A stretch of DNA of 25,389 bases. It comes from an uncultured Bacteroides sp. Its GTDB lineage: Bacteria; Bacteroidota; Bacteroidia; Bacteroidales; Bacteroidaceae. Below the pieces are notes generated by a model. The model saw only the letters and a program-made list of their open reading frames with translations, was not told the DNA's origin and searched no databases. The stretch is taken from contig UQPQ01000045.1 of assembly GCA_900542985.1 (NCBI GenBank), positions 1-25,389 on the forward strand. Direction: 5' to 3'. Shown here one piece after another: positions 7,020 to 14,716 of this stretch. Every line of letters starts with the position of its first letter. Position 1 is the first letter of the stretch. The position numbers were made by a program, and so were the translations under genes.

Positions 7020-7484
7020 ATGGCTTACATGTCAGAAGAAGGCTACCAGAAACTGGTTGCCGAATTAAAACACTTAGAATCGGTAGAGCGCCCGAAAATC
7101 GTAGCTGCTATTGCCGAGGCTCGTGACAAAGGAGACTTGTCGGAAAATGCAGAATACGATGCAGCAAAAGAAGCACAAGGCTTGTTGGAAATGAAAATCA
7201 ACCAGCTGAAAGCAACTATCGGCGACGCAAAAATCATCGATACTTCCAAGTTGAAAGCCGATACTGTACAGATCCTGACTCGTGTTGAGTTGAAGAATGT
7301 AAAGACCGGCATGAAAATGGCTTACACTATCGTATCAGAAAGTGAAGCAAATCTTAAACAGGGTAAGATCTCTGTTACTACTCCTATTGCACAAGGTCTT
7401 TTGGGCAAAAAAATAGGCGATATTGCAGAAATCACTATTCCACAGGGTAAAATCAGCTTGGAAATTACAGGTATATCATTTTAA
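7020..7484 (+). CDS. greA: Transcription elongation factor GreA
   Basis: The 154-aa factor rescues backtracked RNA polymerase by stimulating its cleavage of the nascent RNA. The N-terminal coiled coil (about 1-75) contains the GreA signature, with ARDKGDLSENAEYDAAKEAQ around residues 34-53; the acidic Asp and Glu at its tip (D-L-S-E-N-A-E) enter the polymerase secondary channel. The C-terminal FKBP-like domain (about 80-154) ends ITIPQGKISLEITGISF and binds the polymerase. Length is normal. An AAGGAG sequence about 9 bases upstream supports the ATG at 7020, and is one of the few clear ribosome binding sites here. The leader carries a terminator-like hairpin. The HIT gene follows after an intrinsic terminator. 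Confidence 0.97.
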   Translation: MAYMSEEGYQKLVAELKHLESVERPKIVAAIAEARDKGDLSENAEYDAAKEAQGLLEMKINQLKATIGDAKIIDTSKLKADTVQILTRVELKNVKTGMKMAYTIVSESEANLKQGKISVTTPIAQGLLGKKIGDIAEITIPQGKISLEITGISF

Positions 7485-7489
7485 TCAAT

Positions 7490-7524
7490 AAAGGCAAGTC
7501 TGCTTTATGCAGGCTTGCCTTTTT
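7490..7524 (+). terminator. Terminator after greA
   Basis: AAAGGCAAG.CTGC pairs with GCAG.CTTGCCTTT over 14 bp (7490-7503 with 7509-7522, one G-U) around a 5-nt loop, followed by TTAAT. It lies between greA and the HIT gene only 15 bases before the HIT ATG. HIT expression therefore needs readthrough or an unseen promoter. Confidence 0.85.
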
Positions 7525-7538
7525 AATACCATACCACT

Positions 7539-7946
7539 ATGGCAACAATATTCAGTAAAATCATTGCAGGTGAAATTCCCAGCTACAAAGTAGCAGAGAA
7601 TGAAAATTTCTACGCATTCTTGGATATCAATCCACTGGTAAAAGGACACACACTCGTAGTTCCTAAAAAAGAAGTCGACTATATTTTCGACTTGAGTGAT
7701 GAAGAGCTTGCAGCTATGCACATCTTTGCCAAACATGTTGCAGCAGCTATTCAAAAAGCATTTCCATGCAAAAAGGTAGGCGAAGCTGTCATCGGACTTG
7801 AAGTTCCACATGCTCATATTCATCTGATTCCTATACAAAAAGAGTCGGATATGATCTTCTCTAATCCGAAACTGAAACTGAGCGACGAAGAATTTAAAGC
7901 CATCGCTCAAGCTATTCAGCAAGCATGGACAGATAATGCCCAATAA
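7539..7946 (+). CDS. HIT family (histidine triad) nucleotide-binding protein
   Basis: The 135-aa protein belongs to the Hint branch of the HIT family, small dimeric cytosolic nucleotide phosphoramidases or hydrolases. It starts MATIFSKIIAGEIPSYKVAE, typical of Hint proteins. It holds INPLVKGHTLVVPKKE and the triad HAHIHLI (His91, His93, His95), with His93 as the expected nucleophile. The natural substrate is not known. It begins 15 bases after the greA terminator, with no clear promoter or ribosome binding site between, so it may depend on greA readthrough. A strong terminator follows. Confidence 0.93.
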   Translation: MATIFSKIIAGEIPSYKVAENENFYAFLDINPLVKGHTLVVPKKEVDYIFDLSDEELAAMHIFAKHVAAAIQKAFPCKKVGEAVIGLEVPHAHIHLIPIQKESDMIFSNPKLKLSDEEFKAIAQAIQQAWTDNAQ

Positions 7947-7968
7947 TTTTTTCTCCTTACTATATATG

Positions 7969-8002
7969 AAAGCCATCCCTTACCGTTTGGGATGGCTTTT
8001 TT
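7969..8002 (+). terminator. Terminator after HIT gene
   Basis: AAAGCCATCCC (7969-7979) pairs with GGGATGGCTTT (7989-7999) around a 9-nt loop and is followed by TTTC. The T-run leads straight into the -7 box of the next gene (8005-8012), so terminator and promoter are nearly fused. Confidence 0.85.
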
Positions 8003-8004
8003 CG

Positions 8005-8012
8005 TATCTTTG
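8005..8012 (+). promoter_or_regulatory. -7 box for TonB-dependent receptor gene
   Basis: TATCTTTG matches TAnnTTTG and lies 15 bases before the ATG at 8028, so the leader would be only about 12 bases. A TTTG occurs at 7986-7989 inside the terminator loop, but the 15-base spacing is short. The box decides the start: an in-frame ATG at 7992 lies upstream of it. Confidence 0.6.
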
Positions 8013-8027
8013 CAAAAAAGATTCACT

Positions 8028-10403
8028 ATGAAAAAGAACTACTTCCTTCTGTTATTTATTCTTCTCATATCCTGGCTCCCTTCCCTAGCACAGACTTACA
8101 AAATACAAGGTAGTGTGATAGACAAACGAACACGCGAGCCGTTGGAATTTGTCAATGTATTGGTGGTAGGACTAAACTCCGGTGCCTCTACCGACTCTGA
8201 AGGAAATTTTACTATAGAACAGGTACCTCCCGGCATTTATCGTCTACAAGCTTCCAGCCTGGGATACAAAACCGTACTTACTCCAGAATATCGGGTAAAT
8301 CATATTACCCCACATGTTCAAATAGAGATGGAAGAAGATGAACTGACCTTAGATGCCGTAACCATCACTGCTTCTCCTTTCCGTAGAGTAGCAGAAAGTC
8401 CGGTAAGTCTACGCGTCATCGGGCTAAGAGAAATAGAAAAAGCTCCAGGAGCTAATCGCGATATATCCCGTGTTGTACAGAATTATCCGGGAGTAGCCTT
8501 TTCTCCCATCGGATACCGTAACGATTTAATTGTCCGTGGTGGAGGTCCCTCTGAAAACCGTTTCTATCTGGACGGAGTAGAAATACCTAATATAAACCAT
8601 TTTAGCACACAAGGAGCCTCCGGAGGTCCGGTTGGTCTGATTGATGCCGACCTGATACGAAGCGTAGAGTTTTATAGCGGTGCCTTCCCGGCCAACAGAG
8701 GAAATGCATTGAGTTCTGTACTCGATTTCAGTCTGCGAGACGGAGATATGGAACACAACTCCGTAAAAGCCACATTAGGAGCTTCGGAAGTGGCCCTGAC
8801 CTCGAACGGACATTTAGGCAAAAAAACATCTTATCTGGTATCAGTACGCCAATCCTATCTGCAAATGCTGTTCAAAGTTCTGGGATTACCTCTCCTTCCG
8901 GCTTATACAGATGCTTCCTTTAAGATAAAAACACGCTTCAATCCGCACCATGAGCTGACAGTTTTAGGTCTGGGAGGTATAGACCGAATGAAACTGAACT
9001 TTGATATTGAAGGTGAAGATGCCGAATATATATTGGGATACTTGCCTAAAATAGAACAGGAAACATTTACATTAGGAAGTGTCTACCGCCACTATGGTGG
9101 TCCGCATATACAGACCATTACTGTCAGTCACAGTTATCTGAATAACCGTAACCTGAAATACCGGGATAATGATGAAAGTTCGGAAGACAACCTGACATTA
9201 CGTCTCCGCTCCATAGAACAGGAAACCAAGATAAGAATGGAGAATACTTCAAACTGGAGTGTATGGAAAGTAAATCTGGGAGCCGAACTGAATTATTCAC
9301 AATATGACCAGAACAGTTATCAGCAGTTATTCACAGACCAAATTCATGTGTTCGACTATAAGACCAATCTGAATATGCTACGCTGGGGAATATTTGCTTC
9401 AATAGATTATACCTCGGCAGACGAGAAGTTTACAGCTTCACTGGGAGTCCGGGCCGATGGCAATAATTACAGTGATAAAATGAAAGAAATGTGGAAGCAG
9501 CTTTCTCCACGCCTTTCTGTTTCTTATCGGCTGGCAGAAGGTCTGTTCTTAAGTGGACATCTGGGACAATATTATCAACTTCCGCCATATACTGCTTTAG
9601 GATTTAAAGAAGACGGGCGGGCTTACACTAATCAGAATCTAGACTATATATCTGTTTCACAAAAAAGTCTCGGACTGTCTTGGAATCCTAACGAAACAAT
9701 GGAACTGTCTATAGAAGGATTTCACAAACAATACAAGCATATGCCTTTCTCCATAAACGATGGAATCCCTCTTTCCTGTAAAGGTAACGACTACGGGGTA
9801 ATAGGAAACGAAGCACTACGATCGGATGCAGAAGGACGCTCCTATGGGGTAGAAATGATGTTCAAGTGGTTAGTGGCCCAGAAACTGAACCTATCTTCTT
9901 CCCTCACCCTCTTTAAAAGTGAATTCAAGTCGAAAGAAAATGAAAGCTATATTGCATCGGCATGGGATAACCGTTTCATCTTCAATGTGAGTGGTACCTA
10001 TAGTCTTCCCAAACAATGGAGTATCGGAATGAAAGCAAGCTGCATAGGAGGAGCTCCTTATACTCCATATGATGAAGAAAAGTCGTCACTTGTAGAAGCA
10101 TGGAATGCACAGGGAAAAGCATACTATGACTACAGCCGGTACAATACAGAACGCCTTCCTTTCTTCGGACAGCTGGATGTCCGTGTAGATAAAACTTTTT
10201 ACTGGAAGAAATGCATGTTCGGAATCTATCTGGACATACAGAATATTACTGCCAGCAAACTGAAACAACCCGACGTGCTGATGAGTACAGGTACTATAGA
10301 AAATCCTTCGGCTGCTCCATCCGAACAACGCTATGTAATGAAATACATCAAGCAGGAAAGTGGCACATTGCTTCCCACTTTAGGCATCACTTTTGAATAC
10401 TAA
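8028..10403 (+). CDS. TonB-dependent outer-membrane receptor with N-terminal carboxypeptidase-regulatory-like domain
   Basis: The 791-aa protein starts with a Sec signal (MKKNYFLLLFILLISWLPSLAQ). A CarboxypepD_reg-like beta domain follows at about 24-105 (IQGSVIDKRTREPLEFVNVLV). The plug domain spans about 115-240, with NDLIVRGGGPSENRFYLDGVEIPN and the ESVEFYSG-like stretch IRSVEFYSGAFPA. The remainder is a 22-strand-type barrel ending in an aromatic residue (LGITFEY). It moves an unknown ligand across the outer membrane using TonB energy. No SusD partner or enzyme is adjacent, so a glycan role is not supported, and the ligand cannot be named. The start at 8028 follows the promoter and the signal peptide. 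A terminator shared with the convergent gene follows. Confidence 0.92.
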   Translation: MKKNYFLLLFILLISWLPSLAQTYKIQGSVIDKRTREPLEFVNVLVVGLNSGASTDSEGNFTIEQVPPGIYRLQASSLGYKTVLTPEYRVNHITPHVQIEMEEDELTLDAVTITASPFRRVAESPVSLRVIGLREIEKAPGANRDISRVVQNYPGVAFSPIGYRNDLIVRGGGPSENRFYLDGVEIPNINHFSTQGASGGPVGLIDADLIRSVEFYSGAFPANRGNALSSVLDFSLRDGDMEHNSVKATLGASEVALTSNGHLGKKTSYLVSVRQSYLQMLFKVLGLPLLPAYTDASFKIKTRFNPHHELTVLGLGGIDRMKLNFDIEGEDAEYILGYLPKIEQETFTLGSVYRHYGGPHIQTITVSHSYLNNRNLKYRDNDESSEDNLTLRLRSIEQETKIRMENTSNWSVWKVNLGAELNYSQYDQNSYQQLFTDQIHVFDYKTNLNMLRWGIFASIDYTSADEKFTASLGVRADGNNYSDKMKEMWKQLSPRLSVSYRLAEGLFLSGHLGQYYQLPPYTALGFKEDGRAYTNQNLDYISVSQKSLGLSWNPNETMELSIEGFHKQYKHMPFSINDGIPLSCKGNDYGVIGNEALRSDAEGRSYGVEMMFKWLVAQKLNLSSSLTLFKSEFKSKENESYIASAWDNRFIFNVSGTYSLPKQWSIGMKASCIGGAPYTPYDEEKSSLVEAWNAQGKAYYDYSRYNTERLPFFGQLDVRVDKTFYWKKCMFGIYLDIQNITASKLKQPDVLMSTGTIENPSAAPSEQRYVMKYIKQESGTLLPTLGITFEY

Positions 10404-10437
10404 TCTACCCAATAGATAACAAGATACTTTAGAAAGG

Positions 10438-10486
10438 CAAAGGGACTGTTCCGGCAGCAAGCTGCGAAACAGTCCCTTTGTCTTTT
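10438..10486 (+). terminator. Bidirectional terminator, TonB receptor / manC
   Basis: CAAAGGGACTGTT (10438-10450) pairs with AACAGTCCCTTTG (10468-10480), with an inner GCAG/CTGC helix. TCTTTTCTT follows on the plus strand and CCTTTCT on the minus strand. It separates two converging genes and can serve both. Confidence 0.85.
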
Positions 10487-10501
10487 CTTACATATAAAGA
10501 A

Positions 10502-11545
10502 TCAGGAGAACTTTTCTCCAAACTTCATTTCCACATCATTTACAAATTTACGGATGGCATTATGATCATCTTTCTTACAAATGAGAAGCACATTATCGCG
10601 AGCTGCAACCAAATATCCTTCCAATCCCTGTATCACAGCCAATTTACCTTCCGGCATCAAAACTACATTATCTTTACAATCGTACAGTAATGTATTACTA
10701 TTGATTATCACATTCTTATCGTGATCTTTAGGAGACGTTTCATACAGCGATTCCCATGTTCCTAAATCAGCCCATCCAAAATCGCAAAGTTGTACATACA
10801 CATTATTAGCCTTCTCCATGATACTGTAATCAATAGAGATATTAGGGCAAGAAGTAAAGTCGGGTACATCGCACTCCACACGTGGACAGATTTCGGACAT
10901 CATTTCATGAAATGCTTTTAGAATGGTATTCACATGCCAGATAAAAATGCCTGAATTCCAATAGAACTCATTGCTTTGCACAAAAATCTCGGCAAATTCT
11001 TTTGCCGGTTTTTCTATAAAGGTCTTTACCTTGAAGAAATCACCCTCTTTCTCTTCATCAATTTGTATATATCCATATCCTGTTTCTGCCTTTGCCGGCT
11101 TTATACCGAGTGTAATCAGTTTATCCGTACGCGAAGCAAACTCAAGTCCTTTCAAAATAGCTTCCCGAAAGCGTTCTACATTTAATATCAAATGATCAGC
11201 CGGTGCCACTACAATTGTAGCATCAGGATTAATCTTCTGTATTACATGAGAAGCGTAAGCAATAGAAGGAGCAGTATTTCTTCTTTCTTCTTCAATAATC
11301 AACTGATTTTCTTTTATTTCAGGAAGCATTTGCAAAACAAAATCCTTATAATCACGATGTGTAGTGATATAAATATTCTCTACCGCTACAATCTGTTTAT
11401 ATCTTTCAAACGTTTGCTGCAACATCGTTTGTCCGGTTCCGAAAAAGTCAAGAAACTGTTTAGGTAGTGATTTACGGCTATAAGGCCAAAAGCGTCGCCC
11501 CATACCTCCAGCCATAATTACACAATAAAAATTATTATTGCCCAT
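10502..11545 (-). CDS. manC: Mannose-1-phosphate guanylyltransferase
   Basis: The 347-aa enzyme joins mannose-1-phosphate and GTP to give GDP-mannose, the precursor of GDP-fucose and of mannose in capsule, LPS and glycoproteins. The N-terminus has the nucleotidyltransferase signature MAGGMGRRFWPYSRKSLPKQF (about 11-31). Other landmarks are VAPADHLI, ETGYGYIQID, FIEKP and FYWNSGIFIWH. It is the short single-domain type: the C-terminal phosphomannose isomerase domain of long ManC/AlgA proteins is absent. It stands alone and converges with the TonB receptor gene, with a shared terminator. The symbol rests on family function; the exact in vivo pathway is inferred. Confidence 0.93.
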   Translation of the reverse strand: MGNNNFYCVIMAGGMGRRFWPYSRKSLPKQFLDFFGTGQTMLQQTFERYKQIVAVENIYITTHRDYKDFVLQMLPEIKENQLIIEEERRNTAPSIAYASHVIQKINPDATIVVAPADHLILNVERFREAILKGLEFASRTDKLITLGIKPAKAETGYGYIQIDEEKEGDFFKVKTFIEKPAKEFAEIFVQSNEFYWNSGIFIWHVNTILKAFHEMMSEICPRVECDVPDFTSCPNISIDYSIMEKANNVYVQLCDFGWADLGTWESLYETSPKDHDKNVIINSNTLLYDCKDNVVLMPEGKLAVIQGLEGYLVAARDNVLLICKKDDHNAIRKFVNDVEMKFGEKFS

Positions 11546-11822
11546 GATAAAAGAATCAGTTTTAAAGTTTATGCTAAGATAAGTTTTATTTTAGAAGAAT
11601 CCAGCATAAAGGCCTTTAAATAGTGTTAGAAAATTGCTTTTTTAAAAGAAACGATATGGCTCCTACTATATTATAACTCTCAGCAAAGTACTTCGTATGC
11701 TTTCATCCACAATCATACAAGCACTATACGAAAATAATATGCCCACACCCCAGGGGGCTATAACTTTCGGACAAGACACAAATAAATAAAAAGTTTATCA
11801 GTATTTATTTCTATAGAAAACT
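11546..11822. other. AT-rich intergenic region upstream of manC
   Basis: This is the largest stretch without a gene between manC and waaA. A weak minus-strand -7 candidate TATCTTAG (11574-11581, one mismatch) could serve manC. A GC-richer patch CCCACACCCCAGGGGGC lies near 11741-11757. A plus-strand frame of 30 codons from the ATG at 11697 ends at 11789, but it has no ribosome binding site or recognisable homology. I see no RNA gene here that I can support. Confidence 0.35.
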
Positions 11823-11863
11823 AAAAAAGCCACAGAAACACAATAGAACATGTTTCTGTGGCT
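11823..11863 (-). terminator. Terminator of gltX-waaA unit
   Basis: AGCCACAGAAACA (11828-11840) pairs perfectly with TGTTTCTGTGGCT (11851-11863) around a 10-nt loop. On the minus strand TTTTTAG follows. It lies 18 bases past the waaA stop codon. Confidence 0.85.
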
Positions 11864-11881
11864 ATGATATTGAAAGCTATA

Positions 11882-13105
11882 TTATAGCTGTACTGTTTTC
11901 ATTATTTTATCCAATGCACCAGCATGGGCTGATACATAGTTTCCGGCATTTTTCCCAGAAGCAGCAAGAGAAGCAGGATCTTTTATCCAATTATCCATTA
12001 AGGCATTAAATTCTTCAGCTCCAGTTATCTCAAAACCACCTTTGCATTGTTTCAATCCTTGTGCTTCGAGAAACTTTTTATTGTTAGGTCCAAAAACAAC
12101 AGGAATACCGTAAACGGCAGCTTCCAGTGTATTATGAATACTTACGCCAAATCCTCCTCCTATATAGGAAACTTCTCCGTAACGATAAATAGAAGAAAGA
12201 AGTCCAAAACAATCGATAATCAAGCAATCTGCCTGTTTCACATTTTCTTCTGTCGCCTCAGTATAACGCACCACAGGACGTTTCAATTTCGCCATAATTT
12301 CTTTCAAATGGCTTTCACTGATTACATGAGGAGCTATTATCAGCTTCATCTCCGGATGACTGTTGAAGTAAGGTATAAAAATATCTTCATCCGGTGCCCA
12401 TGAACTACCAGCCACAAGGGTCAGCGCATTTCCTTTGAATTGCTCTACCAAAGGAAGATTTTTGGCTTGATTACAGATTTCCAGTACACGGTCGAAGCGG
12501 GTATCTCCCACTATTGTGGTATTGGATATGCCAATCGTTTTCAACAAATGTACCGACTCTTCGTTCTGTACAAAAAGGTGAGTAAAACTTTTCAAGGCAT
12601 CCTTATAGCATCCTCCATACCAGCGGAAAAAGATTTGTCCCGGACGGAAGATAGAGGATACGCTATACACCGGAATCTGGCGGCGATGTAATTCTTCCAG
12701 ATAATTTTTCCAAAACTCATACTTAATAAAGAAAGCCATGTACGGATGTGCCAGGTCGATAAACTTCTTTACATTTCCCGGTGTATCAAGTGGCAGATAG
12801 CAAACCACATCGGCTCCTTTGTAGTCTTTTCTCACTTCATAGCCTGATGGAGAAAAGAAAGTCTGCAAAATCTTGTAGTCCGGATATTGTTTCCGGATTG
12901 CTTCTATAAGAGGACGCCCTTGCTCAAATTCACCTAAAGAGGCAGCGTGAAACCATAAATAGCGGGCAGAGGGGTCTATATGCTGTTTCAAGATGGAAAA
13001 GGACTCTTTCTGTCCTTTCACCATCTTTGATACTTTTTCACTGAAAAGTGCAGCCAAACGGACTGCACTTACATAAAGAAATATAATCAGATTATAAATC
13101 ATCAC
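11882..13105 (-). CDS. waaA: 3-deoxy-D-manno-octulosonic acid (Kdo) transferase
   Basis: The 407-aa inner-membrane-associated glycosyltransferase adds Kdo from CMP-Kdo to lipid A precursor, starting the LPS core. The N-terminus is a membrane anchor (YNLIIFLYVSAVRLAALF). The N-terminal glycosyltransferase domain has WFHAASLGEFEQGRPLIEAIR with the conserved Glu of the family, then FFSPSGYE and FIKYEFWKNYLEEL. The C-terminal GT-B domain has VAGSSWAPDEDIF, APHVISESHL and YIGGGFGVSIHNTLEAAVYGIPVVFGPN, which bind the nucleotide sugar. Length and order are as in known KdtA proteins. It lies 9 bases downstream of gltX on the same strand, so they are co-transcribed; a terminator follows. Confidence 0.95.
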   Translation of the reverse strand: MMIYNLIIFLYVSAVRLAALFSEKVSKMVKGQKESFSILKQHIDPSARYLWFHAASLGEFEQGRPLIEAIRKQYPDYKILQTFFSPSGYEVRKDYKGADVVCYLPLDTPGNVKKFIDLAHPYMAFFIKYEFWKNYLEELHRRQIPVYSVSSIFRPGQIFFRWYGGCYKDALKSFTHLFVQNEESVHLLKTIGISNTTIVGDTRFDRVLEICNQAKNLPLVEQFKGNALTLVAGSSWAPDEDIFIPYFNSHPEMKLIIAPHVISESHLKEIMAKLKRPVVRYTEATEENVKQADCLIIDCFGLLSSIYRYGEVSYIGGGFGVSIHNTLEAAVYGIPVVFGPNNKKFLEAQGLKQCKGGFEITGAEEFNALMDNWIKDPASLAASGKNAGNYVSAHAGALDKIMKTVQL

Positions 13106-13114
13106 ACTTGGTTT

Positions 13115-14632
13115 TTATTTGAGTACCTCTACAGCACGACGCATACGTCTTACGGTCTCTTCCTTTCCCAATACAGCAGAAATATCAAACATATGAGGTC
13201 CCTTACCTTCACCAACCAATGTAAGACGGAACGCATTCATAATGTTACCCAAATGATAGCCTTTGTCTTCAATCCACTTCATCACAACTTCTTCCTGATG
13301 AGCCAATGAGAAATCATCTAATGATTCCAGTAAGTCGGCCAATTCCAACATACGTTCTGCAGAATCTTCTTTCCAACGTTTCTTTACGGTCTTCTCATCG
13401 TATTCTACAGGAGCAACAAAGAAGAATTTACAAGTTTCCCACAATTCCTTCACAAAGCTGACACGTCCCTTCATCAATCCTACTACAGTTACCACTGTTT
13501 CCATAGGAGCTTCTATTCCATGTTCTTTGAGAATTGGCATAAACAATCCGGCAATCTCTTCATCGCTCTTCATCAGGATGTATTCGTGGTTAAACCATTT
13601 ACCTTTTTCGTAATCGAACTTAGCACCAGCTTTGCTACAACGATGCAGGTCGAACAATTTGATCAGTTCATCCATCGACATCAGCTCCTGGTCATTACCC
13701 GGATTCCATCCCAGCAAAGCAAGGAAGTTGATTACTGCCTCCGGCAAATAACCTGATTCACGATATCCCGAAGAAACTTCTCCAGTTTTCGGATCATGCC
13801 ATTCCAATGGGAATACAGGGAATCCCAAACGGTCACCATCGCGCTTACTCAGTTTACCATTTCCATCCGGCTTCAGCAACAGAGGCAAGTGAGCAAATTC
13901 CGGCATCGTATCTTCCCAGCCAAACGCACGATACAACAGCACATGCAAAGGTGCAGAAGGAAGCCATTCTTCTCCACGAATTACATGAGAAACTTCCATC
14001 AAATGATCATCTACAATATTGGCCAAGTGATAGGTAGGAAGTTCATCTGCCGATTTATACAGCACCTTATCATCCAAAATAGATGAATTAATCACAACTT
14101 CTCCTCGAATAATATCGTGTACATGTACATCCTCATTCGGTTCAATCTTGAAACGAACTACATACTGTTTACCTTCTGCAATGAGTGCATCCACTTCTTC
14201 CTTACTCATGGTAAGAGAGTTGCGCATACTACCACGAGTAGATGCGTCATACTGGAAGTTAGGAATTTCCTTACGTTTTGCATCCAGTTCTTCCGGAGTA
14301 TCGAAAGCAATATAAGCCTTTCCGTTATCCAGCAATACCTGTACATATTTCTTATAAATATCGCGACGCTCCGACTGGCGGTATGGACCATAATTTCCTC
14401 CGAAACTTACCCCTTCATCGAAATGAATACCTAACCATTTAAAAGATTCGAGAATGTATTCTTCTGCTCCCGGAACAAAACGGTTTGAATCTGTATCCTC
14501 GATACGGAAAATCAAATCTCCACCATGCTGGCGGGCAAACAGATAGTTATACAAGGCAGTACGTACACCGCCGATATGCAATGCACCAGTAGGGCTAGGT
14601 GCAAAACGAACTCTTACTTTTCTTTCTGACAT
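13115..14632 (-). CDS. gltX: Glutamyl-tRNA synthetase
   Basis: The 505-aa class I synthetase charges tRNA-Glu with glutamate. The catalytic domain opens [26 protein letters not shown]; the HIGH motif is HIGG at 19-22. The second ATP motif is KLSKRDGD near residue 260, in the place of KMSKS. The C-terminal anticodon-binding region is complete. Whether it also charges tRNA-Gln cannot be told from sequence here. The gene is first in a unit with waaA, only 9 bases downstream. Its -7 box lies at 14659-14666, divergent from the HD phosphodiesterase gene. Confidence 0.97.
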   Translation of the reverse strand: MSERKVRVRFAPSPTGALHIGGVRTALYNYLFARQHGGDLIFRIEDTDSNRFVPGAEEYILESFKWLGIHFDEGVSFGGNYGPYRQSERRDIYKKYVQVLLDNGKAYIAFDTPEELDAKRKEIPNFQYDASTRGSMRNSLTMSKEEVDALIAEGKQYVVRFKIEPNEDVHVHDIIRGEVVINSSILDDKVLYKSADELPTYHLANIVDDHLMEVSHVIRGEEWLPSAPLHVLLYRAFGWEDTMPEFAHLPLLLKPDGNGKLSKRDGDRLGFPVFPLEWHDPKTGEVSSGYRESGYLPEAVINFLALLGWNPGNDQELMSMDELIKLFDLHRCSKAGAKFDYEKGKWFNHEYILMKSDEEIAGLFMPILKEHGIEAPMETVVTVVGLMKGRVSFVKELWETCKFFFVAPVEYDEKTVKKRWKEDSAERMLELADLLESLDDFSLAHQEEVVMKWIEDKGYHLGNIMNAFRLTLVGEGKGPHMFDISAVLGKEETVRRMRRAVEVLK

Positions 14633-14655
14633 AGTGGTTTCTATCTAAAAATACA

Positions 14656-14699
14656 GTGCAAAATTAAGCTAATTTTCCCGTTTTTTTCTTATTTTGCAC
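14656..14699. promoter_or_regulatory. Divergent promoters gltX / HD phosphodiesterase with inverted repeat
   Basis: On the minus strand TAATTTTG (14659-14666) matches TAnnTTTG for gltX. On the plus strand TTATTTTG (14689-14696) is a looser -7 box for the gene at 14717. Both lie inside a perfect 9-bp inverted repeat GTGCAAAAT (14656-14664) / ATTTTGCAC (14691-14699), so the two promoters are arranged symmetrically. Expected leaders are about 20 bases on each side. No -33 element is convincing. Confidence 0.6.
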
Positions 14700-14716
14700 C
14701 CAAAATATACTTCATT

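Noticed and set aside
7992..8027. Longer N-terminus for the TonB-dependent receptor
   Set aside because: It would start inside the HIT terminator stem and put extra residues before a clear signal peptide.
11697..11789. Small plus-strand gene of 30 codons in the manC-waaA gap
   Set aside because: No ribosome binding site, promoter box or known homology; such a length is expected by chance.
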